From Nitrosospira sp. 56-18 (GTDB lineage: Bacteria > Pseudomonadota > Gammaproteobacteria > Burkholderiales > Nitrosomonadaceae): a stretch of DNA of 64,000 nucleotides. The DNA is taken from NCBI GenBank assembly GCA_001899235.1, contig MKVR01000005.1:38681-102680 (forward strand). The letters run 5' to 3'. The first letter of the stretch is position 1. Every line of letters starts with the position of its first letter. A program made the position numbers and the translations under genes. The notes beneath the pieces are model-generated. The model saw nothing but the letters and a program-made list of their open reading frames with translations, was not told where the DNA came from and did not search any database. Shown here piece by piece: positions 44,607-55,147 of this stretch.

Positions 44607-46148
44607 ATGCTCTGGGTCGCCCTTCATTGCCCGACGCTGTCGCTCGACTGGATCGAGCGGCGTTTTCCTGCTCCACTGGCTCCCGCGATGGCCGTCACTG
44701 TCCGCAGGGGAAATCAGATCTACATTCTCCAGGCCAATAAGGCGGCGCAACAGCGGGGGGTAGCCGTTTGCCAGTCCCTGGCCAGCGCCCTGGCTCTTTT
44801 CCCCGACCTGGCAGTGGTGGAGCATGATCCCGATGAAGAAAGGAGAGCGCTGCATGAAGCTGCCTATGCCGCTTTGCGGTTTACGCCTCGTATCGTCATA
44901 CAGGATAGCGGGCTGATCGCGGAGATTTCCAGCAGCCTGGAACTGTTTGGCGGCCTGAAGCCACTATGCCAATCGCTCAATCGGGCTGTGGCGGCGCAAG
45001 GCCTGCAGCTCTGCACGGGAGCCGCCCCTACCGCCCGGGGAGCATGGCTACTCGCGCAATCCGCGTCCCTGAGAACAGTCATCAATGGCACGGGAAACAG
45101 GTTCGCCTCCCTGCTCGACGCCTTGCCGGTTGATCTACTGGGTTCGGCCCAGCTTCATCTCGAAGTGATCCGGGGAATAGGCTGCAAAACACTGGCTGAT
45201 TTGCAGCAATTGCCGCGCGGCGGCCTGGCGCAACGCTTTGGACCGGAGCTTCTGGCGGAGCTGGATCAAGCCTACGGGAACTCTCCGGATCCGCAAAAGT
45301 GGTTCGAGCCCGCGCCAGCATTCAGGCAGAAGATGGAGTTGATGGCGCAAGTCGAAGGAGTCGAGTTGCTGCTGATGAGCGTCCGGCGAATGATCGAACA
45401 GATGTGCGGCTGGCTGGCTTCCCGTCATGCGGCCGCCCTGGAATTCTCGTTCTTCCTGCATCATGAACATTCCCCCCGGCAGCCGCAAGCATCCACGCTC
45501 ATAAACATCCGGCTTTCCGAGCGAAGCAGCGACCCGGCACACCTGATGGTCCTGCTGCGGGAGCGGCTGGGGCGAACAGCGATAGCGGCTCCGACCTGCG
45601 CGCTGGAGCTTGAGGCAAATGAAATAACGGCAGGGGAAAACGGCAATCTGAAGCTATTTCCGGCTGCGCAACCGGAAGCCACTTCACTGAACCGCTTTAT
45701 CGAGAAGCTCTCCTCCCGTCTGGGACGCCAGACCGCTACCGGCCTGACCGTCATACCCGATCACCGGCCGGAATGCAGCCAGAGACAGCAACCCTTTCAA
45801 TTATCCGGAACGAGCAGCGAAACAGGCAGGAAAAATAAGGCCGCAAGCCGCAAGCCCGTGCCACGAAAATCAACTGGCTGTTCCACGAATTTCCCAAACC
45901 GCCCTGCCTGGCTGATGGAAAAGCCCATGGAACTCGCGCTGCAGCGCCAGAAACCGGTGTATGGCTCGCCACTGCAACTGCTTGCGGGACCGGAACGGAT
46001 CGAAGCAGGCTGGTGGGATGATGCGCCGATAGCCCGCGATTACTTCATTGCGGAGAACGAGCTTGGCCAGTTGCTATGGATTTATCGCGAACCTGCCGCA
46101 GCAATGGAAAATCGTGCCCGGTGGTATCTGCAGGGATTTTTTGGATAG
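44607..46148 (+). CDS. imuB: ImuB, Y-family polymerase-like protein
   Basis: 513 residues, beginning MLWVALHCPTLSLDWIERRF as ImuB proteins do. The Y-family fold is recognisable (VRRGNQIYILQANKAAQQRG, IQDSGLIAEISSSLELFGGL, VIRGIGCKTLADLQQLPRGG), but the catalytic Asp/Glu residues of active Y polymerases are replaced, as expected for ImuB, which serves as an adaptor between the clamp and DnaE2. The C-terminus (WLMEKPMELALQRQKPVYGS, GPERIEAGWW, DYFIAENELGQLLWIYRE) is characteristic. It starts four bases after imuA and ends two bases before dnaE2. Confidence 0.92.
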   Translation: MLWVALHCPTLSLDWIERRFPAPLAPAMAVTVRRGNQIYILQANKAAQQRGVAVCQSLASALALFPDLAVVEHDPDEERRALHEAAYAALRFTPRIVIQDSGLIAEISSSLELFGGLKPLCQSLNRAVAAQGLQLCTGAAPTARGAWLLAQSASLRTVINGTGNRFASLLDALPVDLLGSAQLHLEVIRGIGCKTLADLQQLPRGGLAQRFGPELLAELDQAYGNSPDPQKWFEPAPAFRQKMELMAQVEGVELLLMSVRRMIEQMCGWLASRHAAALEFSFFLHHEHSPRQPQASTLINIRLSERSSDPAHLMVLLRERLGRTAIAAPTCALELEANEITAGENGNLKLFPAAQPEATSLNRFIEKLSSRLGRQTATGLTVIPDHRPECSQRQQPFQLSGTSSETGRKNKAASRKPVPRKSTGCSTNFPNRPAWLMEKPMELALQRQKPVYGSPLQLLAGPERIEAGWWDDAPIARDYFIAENELGQLLWIYREPAAAMENRARWYLQGFFG

Positions 46149-46150
46149 CC

Positions 46151-49100
46151 ATGTCTCCCCCGGCTCCTGCCTATGCTGAATTGCATTGCTGCTCCAGCTT
46201 CAGCTTCCTGAAAGGAGCATCCTTTCCGGAAGAGCTGGTGAAGCAGGCGGTAGACCTGAAATACAGCGCACTGGCCATCACGGATGAATGCTCCATGGCC
46301 GGGGTCGTTAGAGCCCATGCAGAGGCAAAAAAAGCCGGCCTGCATCTTTTGATAGGCAGCGAATTTACTCTGGACGATGGATTGCGGCTGGTCTGCCTCG
46401 CCATGAACCGGAACGGCTACGGCAACCTATGCGAATTGATCACGCTGGCAAGGCAGCGCGCTGAAAAAGGCGCTTATCGGCTATCCCGCCCGGATTTCGA
46501 AACCTGTGCTGAAGCTCCCCATCTGGCTTCGCTTCCGGATTGCCTGGTCTTGCTGATTCCCCGCCCGCGCCAGGAAGGCGGCTCCCTCATGGATGACATG
46601 CGCTGGGTGCTGCGGCTTTTCCCCGGACGCTGCTGGACTGCTGTCGAGTTGCTGCTGCATGCGGACGAAAGCCTGCTATTCGAGAAAATCCGGCAAGCTG
46701 CGAAGGCTGCGAGCATGCCGCTCGTGGCAGCGGGAGACATCCATATGCATATCCCTTCCTGCAAGCCCCTGCAGGATACGATGACTGCGATCCGCCTCGG
46801 CAAGCCATTATGCGAATGCGGTCATGCATTGCAGCCCAATGCCCAGCAGCATCTGCGCGCTAGAAAGCAACTGGGCCAACTCTATCCGCCGGAACTCCTG
46901 CAGGAAACCATCACGGTGGCAAATCGCTGCACTTTTTCATTGGATGAGCTGCGCTATGAATATCCGGACGAATTGATTGGGACGGATGCCCGCGCGGATG
47001 AAACCTATGCGGATTATCTGCGGCGCATGGTCGAGAAGGGCATGGTGGAGCGCTTCCCAGACGGAGCTTCGGTCAAGGTCAGGGAACAGATCGAGCAGGA
47101 ATTGCGGCTGATCGCCGAGCTTGAGTATGAACCCTATTTCCTCACGGTGTTCGATATCGTGAGGTTTGCCCGGTCGCAAGGCATTCTTTGTCAGGGACGC
47201 GGCTCCGCAGCCAATTCGGCTGTCTGCTATTGCCTGGGCATCACGGAGATCGACCCGGAGCGCAATGAATTGTTGTTCGAGCGATTCATTTCCCGGGAAC
47301 GCAACGAGCCGCCGGATATCGATGTCGATTTCGAGCACCAGCGCCGGGAAGAAGTCATCCAGTATATCTACCGCAGATACGGCCACGAACGCGCCGCCAT
47401 CGCGGCGACGATCATCACTTACCGCACCCGTTCGGCGATCCAGGATATCGGCAAGGCGCTGGGACTCGACATCGAGCGCATCCGGCGGCTATCCGCTTCC
47501 CTGGCCTGGTGGGACAAGGCTTCGGACATGCGTAATCGGCTGGCCGAAAACGGCTTCGATCCCGACAGCCCGGTCATCCAGAAGCTGATCCAGCTGTTTC
47601 CTGTGTTATACGGATTTCCACGCCATTTGTCCCAGCATGTAGGCGGCTTCGTCATATCCCGCGGCAAGCTGTGCCGCATCGTCCCCATCGAGAACGCCGC
47701 CATGCCGGACCGGCGCATCATCCAGTGGGACAAGGACGACCTTGCGACGGTAGGCCTGATGAAAATCGATGTGCTGGCGCTAGGCATGCTGTCGGCCATA
47801 CGCCGTGCGCTCGACCTGGTCTCCGCCCGGCGTGGCATCCCATTCCGGATGCAGGATATTCCCCCAAAGGACGAGAAAACCTTTGACATGATCTGCAAGG
47901 CCGACACCATCGGCGTCTTCCAGATCGAATCGCGCGCGCAGATGACCATGCTGCCGCGCCTGAAACCGCGGACCTTCTACGATCTGGTCATAGAAGTGGC
48001 CATCGTCCGCCCCGGCCCGATCCAGGGGAACATGGTGCATCCTTACCTGCGCCGCCGCCAAGGCCTGGAAGAGGTGGCCTATCCGGGTGAGGGAGTTAAA
48101 ACGGCTTTGGAACGCACGCTTGGTGTACCCATCTTCCAGGAACAGGTGATGCAACTGGCAATCCTTGCCGCGGGATTCAGCCCGGACGAAGCGGACAGGC
48201 TGCGGCGCTCCATGGCCGCATGGAAAAGGAAGGGAGGGCTGGGCTCCTTTTATGCCAGATTGATCGGAGGAATGGTCAGCCGCGGGTATAAACAGGAATT
48301 TGCCGAGCGCATTTTCCGGCAGATTGAGGGCTTCGGCGAATACGGGTTCCCAGAATCCCATGCCGCCAGCTTTGCGCTGCTGGTTTACGTATCAGCCTGG
48401 ATCAAATGCCATGAGCCTGCCATATTTCTGTGCGCGATGTTGAACAGCATGCCAATGGGTTTTTATGGCGCCTCGCAATTGATCCAGGACGCCCGGCGGC
48501 ACGGCGTTGAAGTGAGGCCGGTGGATGTGGCATTCAGCGAATGGGATTGCACCCTGGAGGAACAGGCAGGCGCATCGTCGAATTCGGTAAACACCCCGCC
48601 TGCCGTTCGCCTGGGCCTGAACCGGGTGAAGGGGATAAGCCTTAAAACTGCCGCGCGCATCGCCGAGGCAAGAAAAACGGCTTTCGAGAACACCGCGGAT
48701 CTTGCGAAACGCGCCTTGCTGAATACCCTGGAGATGCACGCCCTCGCCCATGCCGATGCGCTGCGCACTTTGGCGGGCCACCGGCGCGAAGCCCTATGGA
48801 TGGCTGCCTCTCACATCAGGCAATCCGACCTGATGCGAAATGCTCCCGTCAGGGAAACAGTGCCCGTCATTGCCATTGCGCTGGAAGGAGAGGAAATCAG
48901 AGCCGACTACGCCAGCATGGAACTCACCCTGCGCCGGCATCCGCTGGCGCTATTGCGGCCGAGGCTGGATGCAATGCGGCTGAGCTCGGCAAGGGAACTG
49001 GATGGCTATCCCGCCGGCCGGCTGGTGCGCACCACCGGCATAGTAACCTGCCGCCAGCGCCCCGGCACCGCGAGCGGCGTCGTGTTCGTGACGCTGGAGG

Positions 49101-49300
49101 ACGAAACCGGAACCATCAATGTGGTGCTGTGGAACCAGCTCGTCCGGAGGCAGCGCCGCGAGCTATTGAGTTCAAAGCTTCTGACGGTATATGGAGTCTG
49201 GCAGCGCGAAGGCGAAGTCAGGCATGTGATCGCCAAGCGGCTGGTGGATCACAGCCATCTGCTGGGAAATCTCCGGGTGGAAAGCCGGGATTTTCATTAG
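46151..49300 (+). CDS. dnaE2: Error-prone DNA polymerase DnaE2
   Basis: 1049 residues, alpha subunit of a C-family polymerase for translesion synthesis. The PHP domain opens with YAELHCCSSFSFLKGASFPE and AITDECSMAGVVRAHAEAKK. The polymerase core includes GRGSAANSAVCYCLGITEID, NEPPDIDVDFEHQRREEVIQ, PRHLSQHVGGFVIS, IQWDKDDLATVGLMKIDVLA, and GVPIFQEQVMQLAI. A C-terminal OB-type region (TTGIVTCRQRPGTASGVVFV, LEDETGTINVVLWNQLV) is followed by the DnaE2-type ending HVIAKRLVDHSHLLG. ATG 46151 directly follows the imuB stop; the longer upstream reading overlaps imuB and is rejected. Confidence 0.95.
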   Translation: MSPPAPAYAELHCCSSFSFLKGASFPEELVKQAVDLKYSALAITDECSMAGVVRAHAEAKKAGLHLLIGSEFTLDDGLRLVCLAMNRNGYGNLCELITLARQRAEKGAYRLSRPDFETCAEAPHLASLPDCLVLLIPRPRQEGGSLMDDMRWVLRLFPGRCWTAVELLLHADESLLFEKIRQAAKAASMPLVAAGDIHMHIPSCKPLQDTMTAIRLGKPLCECGHALQPNAQQHLRARKQLGQLYPPELLQETITVANRCTFSLDELRYEYPDELIGTDARADETYADYLRRMVEKGMVERFPDGASVKVREQIEQELRLIAELEYEPYFLTVFDIVRFARSQGILCQGRGSAANSAVCYCLGITEIDPERNELLFERFISRERNEPPDIDVDFEHQRREEVIQYIYRRYGHERAAIAATIITYRTRSAIQDIGKALGLDIERIRRLSASLAWWDKASDMRNRLAENGFDPDSPVIQKLIQLFPVLYGFPRHLSQHVGGFVISRGKLCRIVPIENAAMPDRRIIQWDKDDLATVGLMKIDVLALGMLSAIRRALDLVSARRGIPFRMQDIPPKDEKTFDMICKADTIGVFQIESRAQMTMLPRLKPRTFYDLVIEVAIVRPGPIQGNMVHPYLRRRQGLEEVAYPGEGVKTALERTLGVPIFQEQVMQLAILAAGFSPDEADRLRRSMAAWKRKGGLGSFYARLIGGMVSRGYKQEFAERIFRQIEGFGEYGFPESHAASFALLVYVSAWIKCHEPAIFLCAMLNSMPMGFYGASQLIQDARRHGVEVRPVDVAFSEWDCTLEEQAGASSNSVNTPPAVRLGLNRVKGISLKTAARIAEARKTAFENTADLAKRALLNTLEMHALAHADALRTLAGHRREALWMAASHIRQSDLMRNAPVRETVPVIAIALEGEEIRADYASMELTLRRHPLALLRPRLDAMRLSSARELDGYPAGRLVRTTGIVTCRQRPGTASGVVFVTLEDETGTINVVLWNQLVRRQRRELLSSKLLTVYGVWQREGEVRHVIAKRLVDHSHLLGNLRVESRDFH

Positions 49301-49571
49301 CCGAATGACTCATGCCGGTACTTTCCGAAACCATTTCTTGAAAGACATTCTTCCGAAAGCTATAGTCAATTGAAACAATCGAAATTCCCGGTAACTGCAG
49401 ATAAACAAGTCATGAAAATACTGACGAAAAAAGAGACACTGAAATCCTTCATCACCGGGCCATCGGACAATTGAACATCCTGAATCTTCCCCTGGCTATC
49501 TGGCAGGCACCGTCTGGAGTCTCTGTCGGCCACCCTGAAATTTCCAACGCTGCCTATCCCGAAGCAACGGC

Positions 49572-51251
49572 ATGAGGCCAGCCAGTGTCCTTGTCACCGG
49601 TGGAGGGTTTCAAGGATTGGGCCTGATCAAGGCTATCCGGGCTGTGGCGGAGGTACGCGTGCTGGTCGCGGATTGCCATGCGGAAAACGTTGGACGCTAT
49701 TTCGCCGATGCTTTCTTTCCGGCGCCACCATTAAAAGAGAAGCAGGAACTGCTGGATTTCTTACTTGACCTGTGCGAGCGGGAAAGCGTAAGTGCGGTCT
49801 TTGCATCCACAGAACATGAGCTGGAACTGCTGGCGCACCACCGGGAAGCTTTTGCGGCGCGTGGCGCCACAGCCTATGTTTCGGATATGCCGTTGCTGGA
49901 ACTGGCTGGCGACAAGCTTCTCTTTTACCGCTGGCTGCTGAATGAGGGGTTGCCCTGTTTGCCCATCTACACCACACCCCTGGATACAGATGCGGCTTTC
50001 CCCTTGATCGGCAAGCCGCGGCGCGGCTGGGGAGGCCGGAATCTGCATATCCTTGCCGACCGCAAAGCGTTTTTTACACTTTCAATCGATCAAAATGAAT
50101 TCGTGTGGCAACCATGCCTGGGAAAATTTGACGAGTATTCCGTTGATTTCTCGATTGATGTTGCAGGTACTATTTCTCCACTCGCATTTCGCCGCAGAAT
50201 CCGCTCGATGGATGGGTTTGCGATTCTCTGCGAGCCCGGCGCGCCGCGCTATGTGCGAGAAACCGCCCAGGCGGTCCTCGAACATATGGTCCCTTTAGGT
50301 GCGCGAGGGCCGATGAACTTGCAAATCCTGCGAATCGGCGACGACTGCTGGGTGTCTGATTTCAATTCCCGGGCGGGCACCTCCATGCCTTTGAGCCTGG
50401 CTGCCGGAATCAATCCTATTGTCTTTTTATTGACGGGTAAAGCTGGGGAAGTCCGCAAGGGTGACGGCTCGCCGACGCCAGGCGCTCGCGCACGGACTCT
50501 GCGATACCTGGAGGAATGCTTCATTCCCGACCTCCAGCTGGACGAAGTGCGGGGAATAGTATTTGAACTGGACGATACCCTGCTGGACCAGAAAAGCTGG
50601 ATGATGGGCAAGCTGGAACAGATCTGGTACAAGGACAAGGAAAGGGAAAAAACTATCCTGCCCGGCCGAACGGAGTTTCTTTCCATAGCTTTGCAGATCA
50701 TCGAGGAAGGCAATCGCGGCCATCTCTTCGATGCGCTATGTTTGCAACTGGATTTGGATGACGCAACCCGCTTGCGGCTGATTGAAACCTATCTCCATGT
50801 CCTGCCAGAAGATCGCCCCCTCTACAGCGATGTGATGGCCACCCTGTATCAGCTTTGCCGACTGGGGTACCGTATTGGAGTTCTGACAGACAATCCGCCG
50901 GATTTACAACGGCAAAAGCTGGAGGCTTGCGGCTTGCTACCGCTGATCGATGCGCTGGTGCTGACCGGTGAACTGGGAACGCAGAAGCCCGATCCCAAAG
51001 TTTTCGAGGAATGCGCTCGTTTGCTCGACCTGCCACCTGGGCAACTCGTCATGGTAGGCAACAACCTGTTCAGGGATATGCAAGGCTCCCGCAATGCAGG
51101 TTACCGGCATGCCTTCCACATCCAAAGGGCGGGCGCGTCCTTCAACTTCAATCTCGATTTGATGCGTCGCACCGGAAATGCCATGCCGGCATGCACGTCG
51201 ATCAGCAACTTGAATGAGCTGCTTTGGCATCTAACCGGTGTGGAGCCATAA
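49572..51251 (+). CDS. ATP-grasp/HAD fusion with altered HAD catalytic residues
   Basis: 559 residues in two parts. Residues 1-320 are an ATP-grasp ligase of the PylC/carbamoyl-phosphate-synthase-like type: Rossmann start VLVTGGGFQGLGLIKAIRAV, ATP-binding FPLIGKPRRGWGGRN, and the metal-site region MNLQILRIGDDCWVSDFNSR. Residues 328-520 are a HAD-superfamily domain: motif I FELDDTLLD, motif II GVLTDN (Thr439), motif III QKPDP (Lys472), motif IV MVGNNLFRDM. In motif I the nucleophilic Asp is Glu332 and in motif IV GDxxxxD reads GNNLFRD, so phosphatase activity may be lost or changed. Substrate is unknown. It stands alone after dnaE2 with no clear ribosome site and is convergent with ubiD. Confidence 0.8.
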   Translation: MRPASVLVTGGGFQGLGLIKAIRAVAEVRVLVADCHAENVGRYFADAFFPAPPLKEKQELLDFLLDLCERESVSAVFASTEHELELLAHHREAFAARGATAYVSDMPLLELAGDKLLFYRWLLNEGLPCLPIYTTPLDTDAAFPLIGKPRRGWGGRNLHILADRKAFFTLSIDQNEFVWQPCLGKFDEYSVDFSIDVAGTISPLAFRRRIRSMDGFAILCEPGAPRYVRETAQAVLEHMVPLGARGPMNLQILRIGDDCWVSDFNSRAGTSMPLSLAAGINPIVFLLTGKAGEVRKGDGSPTPGARARTLRYLEECFIPDLQLDEVRGIVFELDDTLLDQKSWMMGKLEQIWYKDKEREKTILPGRTEFLSIALQIIEEGNRGHLFDALCLQLDLDDATRLRLIETYLHVLPEDRPLYSDVMATLYQLCRLGYRIGVLTDNPPDLQRQKLEACGLLPLIDALVLTGELGTQKPDPKVFEECARLLDLPPGQLVMVGNNLFRDMQGSRNAGYRHAFHIQRAGASFNFNLDLMRRTGNAMPACTSISNLNELLWHLTGVEP

Positions 51252-51378
51252 CACAGTAATACACAGCAACAAGACGCGATGCGAAATATCCATCCAAAAA
51301 GCCGGGATATTATTGACACCGCGTCAAAATGAATGGATGTAGGGCGCCAATAAGCGTTGGAAGAAAACGGAGTGCCGA

Positions 51379-52842
51379 TTACAATCCCAACTTTTCCCAA
51401 ATCCCATCCACTCTCTTCTTCACCACCTTATCCATGGCGATCGGCTTGCCCCATTCCCTATTGGTTTCGCCCGGCCACTTGCTGGTGGCATCCAGCCCCA
51501 TCTTGCCGCCCAGGCCGGATACAGGGCTGGCAAAATCGAGGTAATCGATCGGGGTATTTTCCACAATGAGGGTATCCCGCGCCGGATCGACCCGCGTAGT
51601 GATAGCCCAGATGACTTCCTTCCAGTCGCGGATATCGACGTCATCGTCGGTGACGATGATGAACTTGGTGTACATGAACTGCCGCAGGAAGCTCCACACG
51701 CCGAACATGACGCGCTTGGCGTGGCCCGCATACTGCTTTTTCATGCTGACCACGGCCATGCGGTAGGAGCAGCCTTCCGGCGGCAGGTAGAAATCGACGA
51801 TTTCGGTGAACTGCTTTTGCAGCAGCGGCACGAACACTTCGTTGAGCGCCACGCCGAGGATGGCGGGCTCGTCCGGCGGCTTGCCGGTATAGGTGGAATG
51901 ATAGATCGGATCGCGCCGCATGGTGATGCGCTCCACCGTGAATACCGGGAAAGTCTCCTGCTCGTTGTAGTAGCCGGTGTGGTCGCCGAAAGGGCCTTCC
52001 AGCGCGGTTTCGTTCGAATGGATGTGCCCTTCAAGCACGATCTCGGCGCTGGCGGGGACCTGGAGATCGTGGCTCAGGCATTTGACGATTTCGGTTTTCG
52101 CCCCGCGCAGCAGCCCGGCGAACTGATATTCACTCAAAGTATCCGGCACCGGCGTCACCGCGCCGAGTATGGTCGCCGGGTCCGCCCCCAGCGCAACGGC
52201 GATGGGATAGGGCTGCCCCGGATTGGCCATGCAGAAGTCGCGGAAATCCAGCGCGCCGCCGCGATGAGCGAGCCAGCGCATGATGAGCTTGTTGCGCCCG
52301 ATCACCTGCTGGCGGTAGATGCCCAGGTTCTGCCGGGTCTTGTGCGGCCCGCGGGTGACAGTCAAGCCCCAGGTGATCAGCGGACCGGCATCATCAGGCC
52401 AGCAAGTCTGGATCGGCAGCCTGCCGAGATCCACCTCGGCCCCTTCCCACACGATATCCTGGCAGGGCGCTTTCGGCAGCACCTTGGGCGCCATGTTGAG
52501 CACCTGCTTCAGCACCGGGAATTTCTCCCAGGCGTCTCTCAACCCCTTGGGCGGATCCGGCTCTTTCAGGTAAGCAAGGAGTTTCCCCACTTCACGCAAC
52601 GCCACCACCGAGTCCTGCCCCATGCCCATGGCGACGCGCCGCGGCGTGCCGAACAGGTTTCCCAGTACGGGAATGACATGTCCCTTGGGTTTTTCGAACA
52701 GGATGGCCGGGCCGCCCGCTTTCAGCACCCGGTCGCAGATTTCAGTCATCTCCAGATGCGGATCGATCTCAACCGCTATGCGCTTCAGCTCGCCCCGGTT
52801 TTCGAGCTGGGCGATGAAATCGCGCAGGTCCCTGTATTTCAT
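51379..52842 (-). CDS. ubiD: UbiD, 4-hydroxy-3-polyprenylbenzoate decarboxylase
   Basis: 487 residues. Decarboxylates the prenylated 4-hydroxybenzoate ring in ubiquinone synthesis using prenylated FMN supplied by UbiX (not in window). It begins [20 protein letters not shown] and contains [60 protein letters not shown] and [12 protein letters not shown], all typical of UbiD. ATG 52842 was chosen because the protein then starts at the conserved MKYRDL; the 20-residue upstream extension overlaps the ubiA stop and lacks conservation. Third gene of ubiC-ubiA-ubiD. Confidence 0.95.
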   Translation of the reverse strand: MKYRDLRDFIAQLENRGELKRIAVEIDPHLEMTEICDRVLKAGGPAILFEKPKGHVIPVLGNLFGTPRRVAMGMGQDSVVALREVGKLLAYLKEPDPPKGLRDAWEKFPVLKQVLNMAPKVLPKAPCQDIVWEGAEVDLGRLPIQTCWPDDAGPLITWGLTVTRGPHKTRQNLGIYRQQVIGRNKLIMRWLAHRGGALDFRDFCMANPGQPYPIAVALGADPATILGAVTPVPDTLSEYQFAGLLRGAKTEIVKCLSHDLQVPASAEIVLEGHIHSNETALEGPFGDHTGYYNEQETFPVFTVERITMRRDPIYHSTYTGKPPDEPAILGVALNEVFVPLLQKQFTEIVDFYLPPEGCSYRMAVVSMKKQYAGHAKRVMFGVWSFLRQFMYTKFIIVTDDDVDIRDWKEVIWAITTRVDPARDTLIVENTPIDYLDFASPVSGLGGKMGLDATSKWPGETNREWGKPIAMDKVVKKRVDGIWEKLGL

Positions 52843-52858
52843 TGCGAGAGGATGACGC

Positions 52859-53740
52859 TCATGAGCCCGCCCGAACCAGATAATCCAGCGCAATGCCGCC
52901 AAATACCGCTGCGCCTACCCAGTTGTTGTGCAGAAAGGCCTTGAAACAGCGGCCGCGATCACGGTCGTGAATCAGTCGGTATTGATAGATGATCAATCCG
53001 AGGGCAACCGCCAGCCCCGCGTAATACATGGCTCCCAATCCCTGGATCAATCCCACGGCGGTCATGATACCGAGAAAACCCGCATGGCACAGCATCACTC
53101 CCGATACATCGAAATTGCCGAAGGTGATGGCAGAAGTCCTGATGCCGATCCTGAGGTCGTCAACCTTGTCCACCATTGCGTACTCGGTATCGTAGGCGAT
53201 GACCCAGAACAGATTGGCTGCCATCAATACCCAGGCGATGAACGGCACTCCACCGGTCTGGGCGGCAAAAGCCATGGGTATGCCGAAGCTGAAGGCGACG
53301 CCGAGATAGGCTTGGGGTATGGCAAAAAAACGCTTGGTGAAGGGATAACTTGCCGCCAGGAACAGCGCCAGCACCGAAAGCTCCAATGTCAGGCGGTTCA
53401 AGGGCAATATCAGCAGGAACGCTATCAGGCTCAGTCCGGCGGCCAGCAGCAGCGCTTCCTTCGATCTCACCTTGCCGGTTGCCATCGGGCGGTTTTTGGT
53501 GCGCTCGACATGCGGATCGAAATCGCGGTCGGCATAATCATTGACGACACATCCGGCGGAGCGCATCAATATGGTGCCGAGCAGGAATATCACCAGAATG
53601 TTCATGTCCGGGAAACCGCGAGCTGCCAGCCACAAGCCCCACAGGGTGGGCCACAGCAGCAGCAGGATGCCGATCGGCTTGTCCAGCCGCATCAGCTTCT
53701 CGTAGAGGGAGAGGCGCCGCGTTAACGATATGAGCGTCAC
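52859..53740 (-). CDS. ubiA: UbiA, 4-hydroxybenzoate polyprenyltransferase
   Basis: 293 residues, a polytopic inner-membrane enzyme with about eight or nine TM helices. It attaches the polyprenyl tail to 4-hydroxybenzoate. Both Asp-rich motifs are present: [19 protein letters not shown] and [20 protein letters not shown]. The start [20 protein letters not shown] overlaps the ubiC stop by four bases (ATGA). Confidence 0.95.
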   Translation of the reverse strand: MTLISLTRRLSLYEKLMRLDKPIGILLLLWPTLWGLWLAARGFPDMNILVIFLLGTILMRSAGCVVNDYADRDFDPHVERTKNRPMATGKVRSKEALLLAAGLSLIAFLLILPLNRLTLELSVLALFLAASYPFTKRFFAIPQAYLGVAFSFGIPMAFAAQTGGVPFIAWVLMAANLFWVIAYDTEYAMVDKVDDLRIGIRTSAITFGNFDVSGVMLCHAGFLGIMTAVGLIQGLGAMYYAGLAVALGLIIYQYRLIHDRDRGRCFKAFLHNNWVGAAVFGGIALDYLVRAGS

Positions 53741-54282
53741 TGCCCCAGTTCCAGAATGGGTGGAAGAAACACTTCCGTGACGAGTATGGATTGCTCATGC
53801 AGGCTGAACAGTGAGCGGCGGGCCCAGAGATCCAGCGGCTTTCTCTGCAATTTCTGGCAGGCGCGCCGAAAAAGCGGATGAGCGGAAGTCAGTTTTTTGA
53901 ATCGCAGCGGCGTGCGCTTCACCACCGGATTCGTAAACAGCACCGTGCCGAGCGATCGGCTGCCGAGGCCGCTCAATCCTCTCCAGGCACCCTGAAGGTT
54001 TTTTTCCGCCACCACGGAATGGGCAAATACCACCGGGGTTTCGCCACAGTACAGATACACTTCCCGCACCATGGCAAGTTCGTTCTGCCGCAGATTCATC
54101 ACGTCGAGCTCGTCCATGCAGGCTTTTGCAAGTGACTGGAACACCGGCTTGACGCGAAACTCGCTGCAGCAGCGCTGCTGAATGAGCTGGGTGAGCGAGC
54201 CGCGATTCTGCAGCCAGCCGCGTGCGTGCGGCGACAACAGGGATGGCCGGGGATGCCACGTGGATTGCCGGACGACATTCAT
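53737..54282 (-). CDS. ubiC: UbiC, chorismate pyruvate-lyase
   Basis: 181 residues. Releases pyruvate from chorismate to give 4-hydroxybenzoate, the ubiquinone ring precursor. Family motifs: [60 protein letters not shown] and [20 protein letters not shown]. First gene of the three-gene ubi cluster, 107 bp after the stop of the HvfC-like gene, so read-through from the metallophore operon is possible. Confidence 0.93.
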   Translation of the reverse strand: MNVVRQSTWHPRPSLLSPHARGWLQNRGSLTQLIQQRCCSEFRVKPVFQSLAKACMDELDVMNLRQNELAMVREVYLYCGETPVVFAHSVVAEKNLQGAWRGLSGLGSRSLGTVLFTNPVVKRTPLRFKKLTSAHPLFRRACQKLQRKPLDLWARRSLFSLHEQSILVTEVFLPPILELGQ

Positions 54283-54388
54283 TGCAGCTCGAGTGAAAAG
54301 GGTAGATTATGCCGGATAATCCGGCGCGGCTGAATTCATTATTCTTCAGGGACAAGCAGGAATACGGTTTCGGAATGCCTGCAGAAAG

Positions 54389-55147
54389 TCACTGGCGGTG
54401 GATGCCCAACAGGGCGCCGCGAGCCTGCAAATCGTGCATGATTTCCGCCCCTCCCAGGATCACGGTTTCCGGCGCGGGGTGCCGGCTTTCCCTCGCTATC
54501 ATTTCAAGCGCTGACTGACCGGTATGCTCGGCCGTATCGAGCAGGTTGATGAGGCGGGCGGTAAATGCGTTTACCTCGATGAAGCGGACCTGATCTTCGG
54601 AATCCCGGAATACGAGCAGGTAGGTATCGGCGCGCGCCGCGGAAACGCGAGGCGCCAGATGATGCACCGGCCAATGGTAGTAAAGATTTGCCAGGACGGG
54701 ATTGAGGACAGGGCGTCCTTCGAGCAGGCTGCCCGTTGTGTCGACAGCACCCCAGTCGGGGGCTTCGGTCGAAACGGATAGCACCAGCTCTATCCATTCA
54801 TAGTGGGCGAGCTCGAACACGAATTCGGGATAGCCTACGGGGATGACCCCCTCTTTCTGGAGAAACTGGACGAATTCCCCTGGTATCTCGCGAAAGAAGG
54901 GTGAATGGCTGCGATGGGTATCCAGAAAACGGCGCACCAGGCACTCCCACCGTCGTGTCCCCAGTATCTTTTTGAGCACGGGAAAGCAGCTCTGCAGAAA
55001 ATTCTGGATGTTATTGTAGACGAGCGATCGATATATGCGCATGCGCCGCGCTTCGACCCCTCTGGGAAGCGGATTGGCCTTGGGATTGCGGATATGCGCG
55101 GTGAACGCATACTGGAAGCGCTGGAATTCAGGAAGCGCGCCGGGCAT
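54389..55147 (-). CDS. HvfC-like (DUF2063) partner of the MNIO enzyme
   Basis: About 252 residues. The DUF2063 N-terminal domain is plain: [55 protein letters not shown]. The rest is HvfC/BufC-like ([56 protein letters not shown]). These proteins bind the precursor peptide and act with DUF692 MNIO enzymes in RiPP maturation. ATG 55147 is chosen since DUF2063 homologues start just before the FQ/AF segment; it overlaps the upstream gene by 20 bases. In-frame starts at 55171 and 55222 exist. Last gene of the operon. Confidence 0.87.
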   Translation of the reverse strand: MPGALPEFQRFQYAFTAHIRNPKANPLPRGVEARRMRIYRSLVYNNIQNFLQSCFPVLKKILGTRRWECLVRRFLDTHRSHSPFFREIPGEFVQFLQKEGVIPVGYPEFVFELAHYEWIELVLSVSTEAPDWGAVDTTGSLLEGRPVLNPVLANLYYHWPVHHLAPRVSAARADTYLLVFRDSEDQVRFIEVNAFTARLINLLDTAEHTGQSALEMIARESRHPAPETVILGGAEIMHDLQARGALLGIHRQ

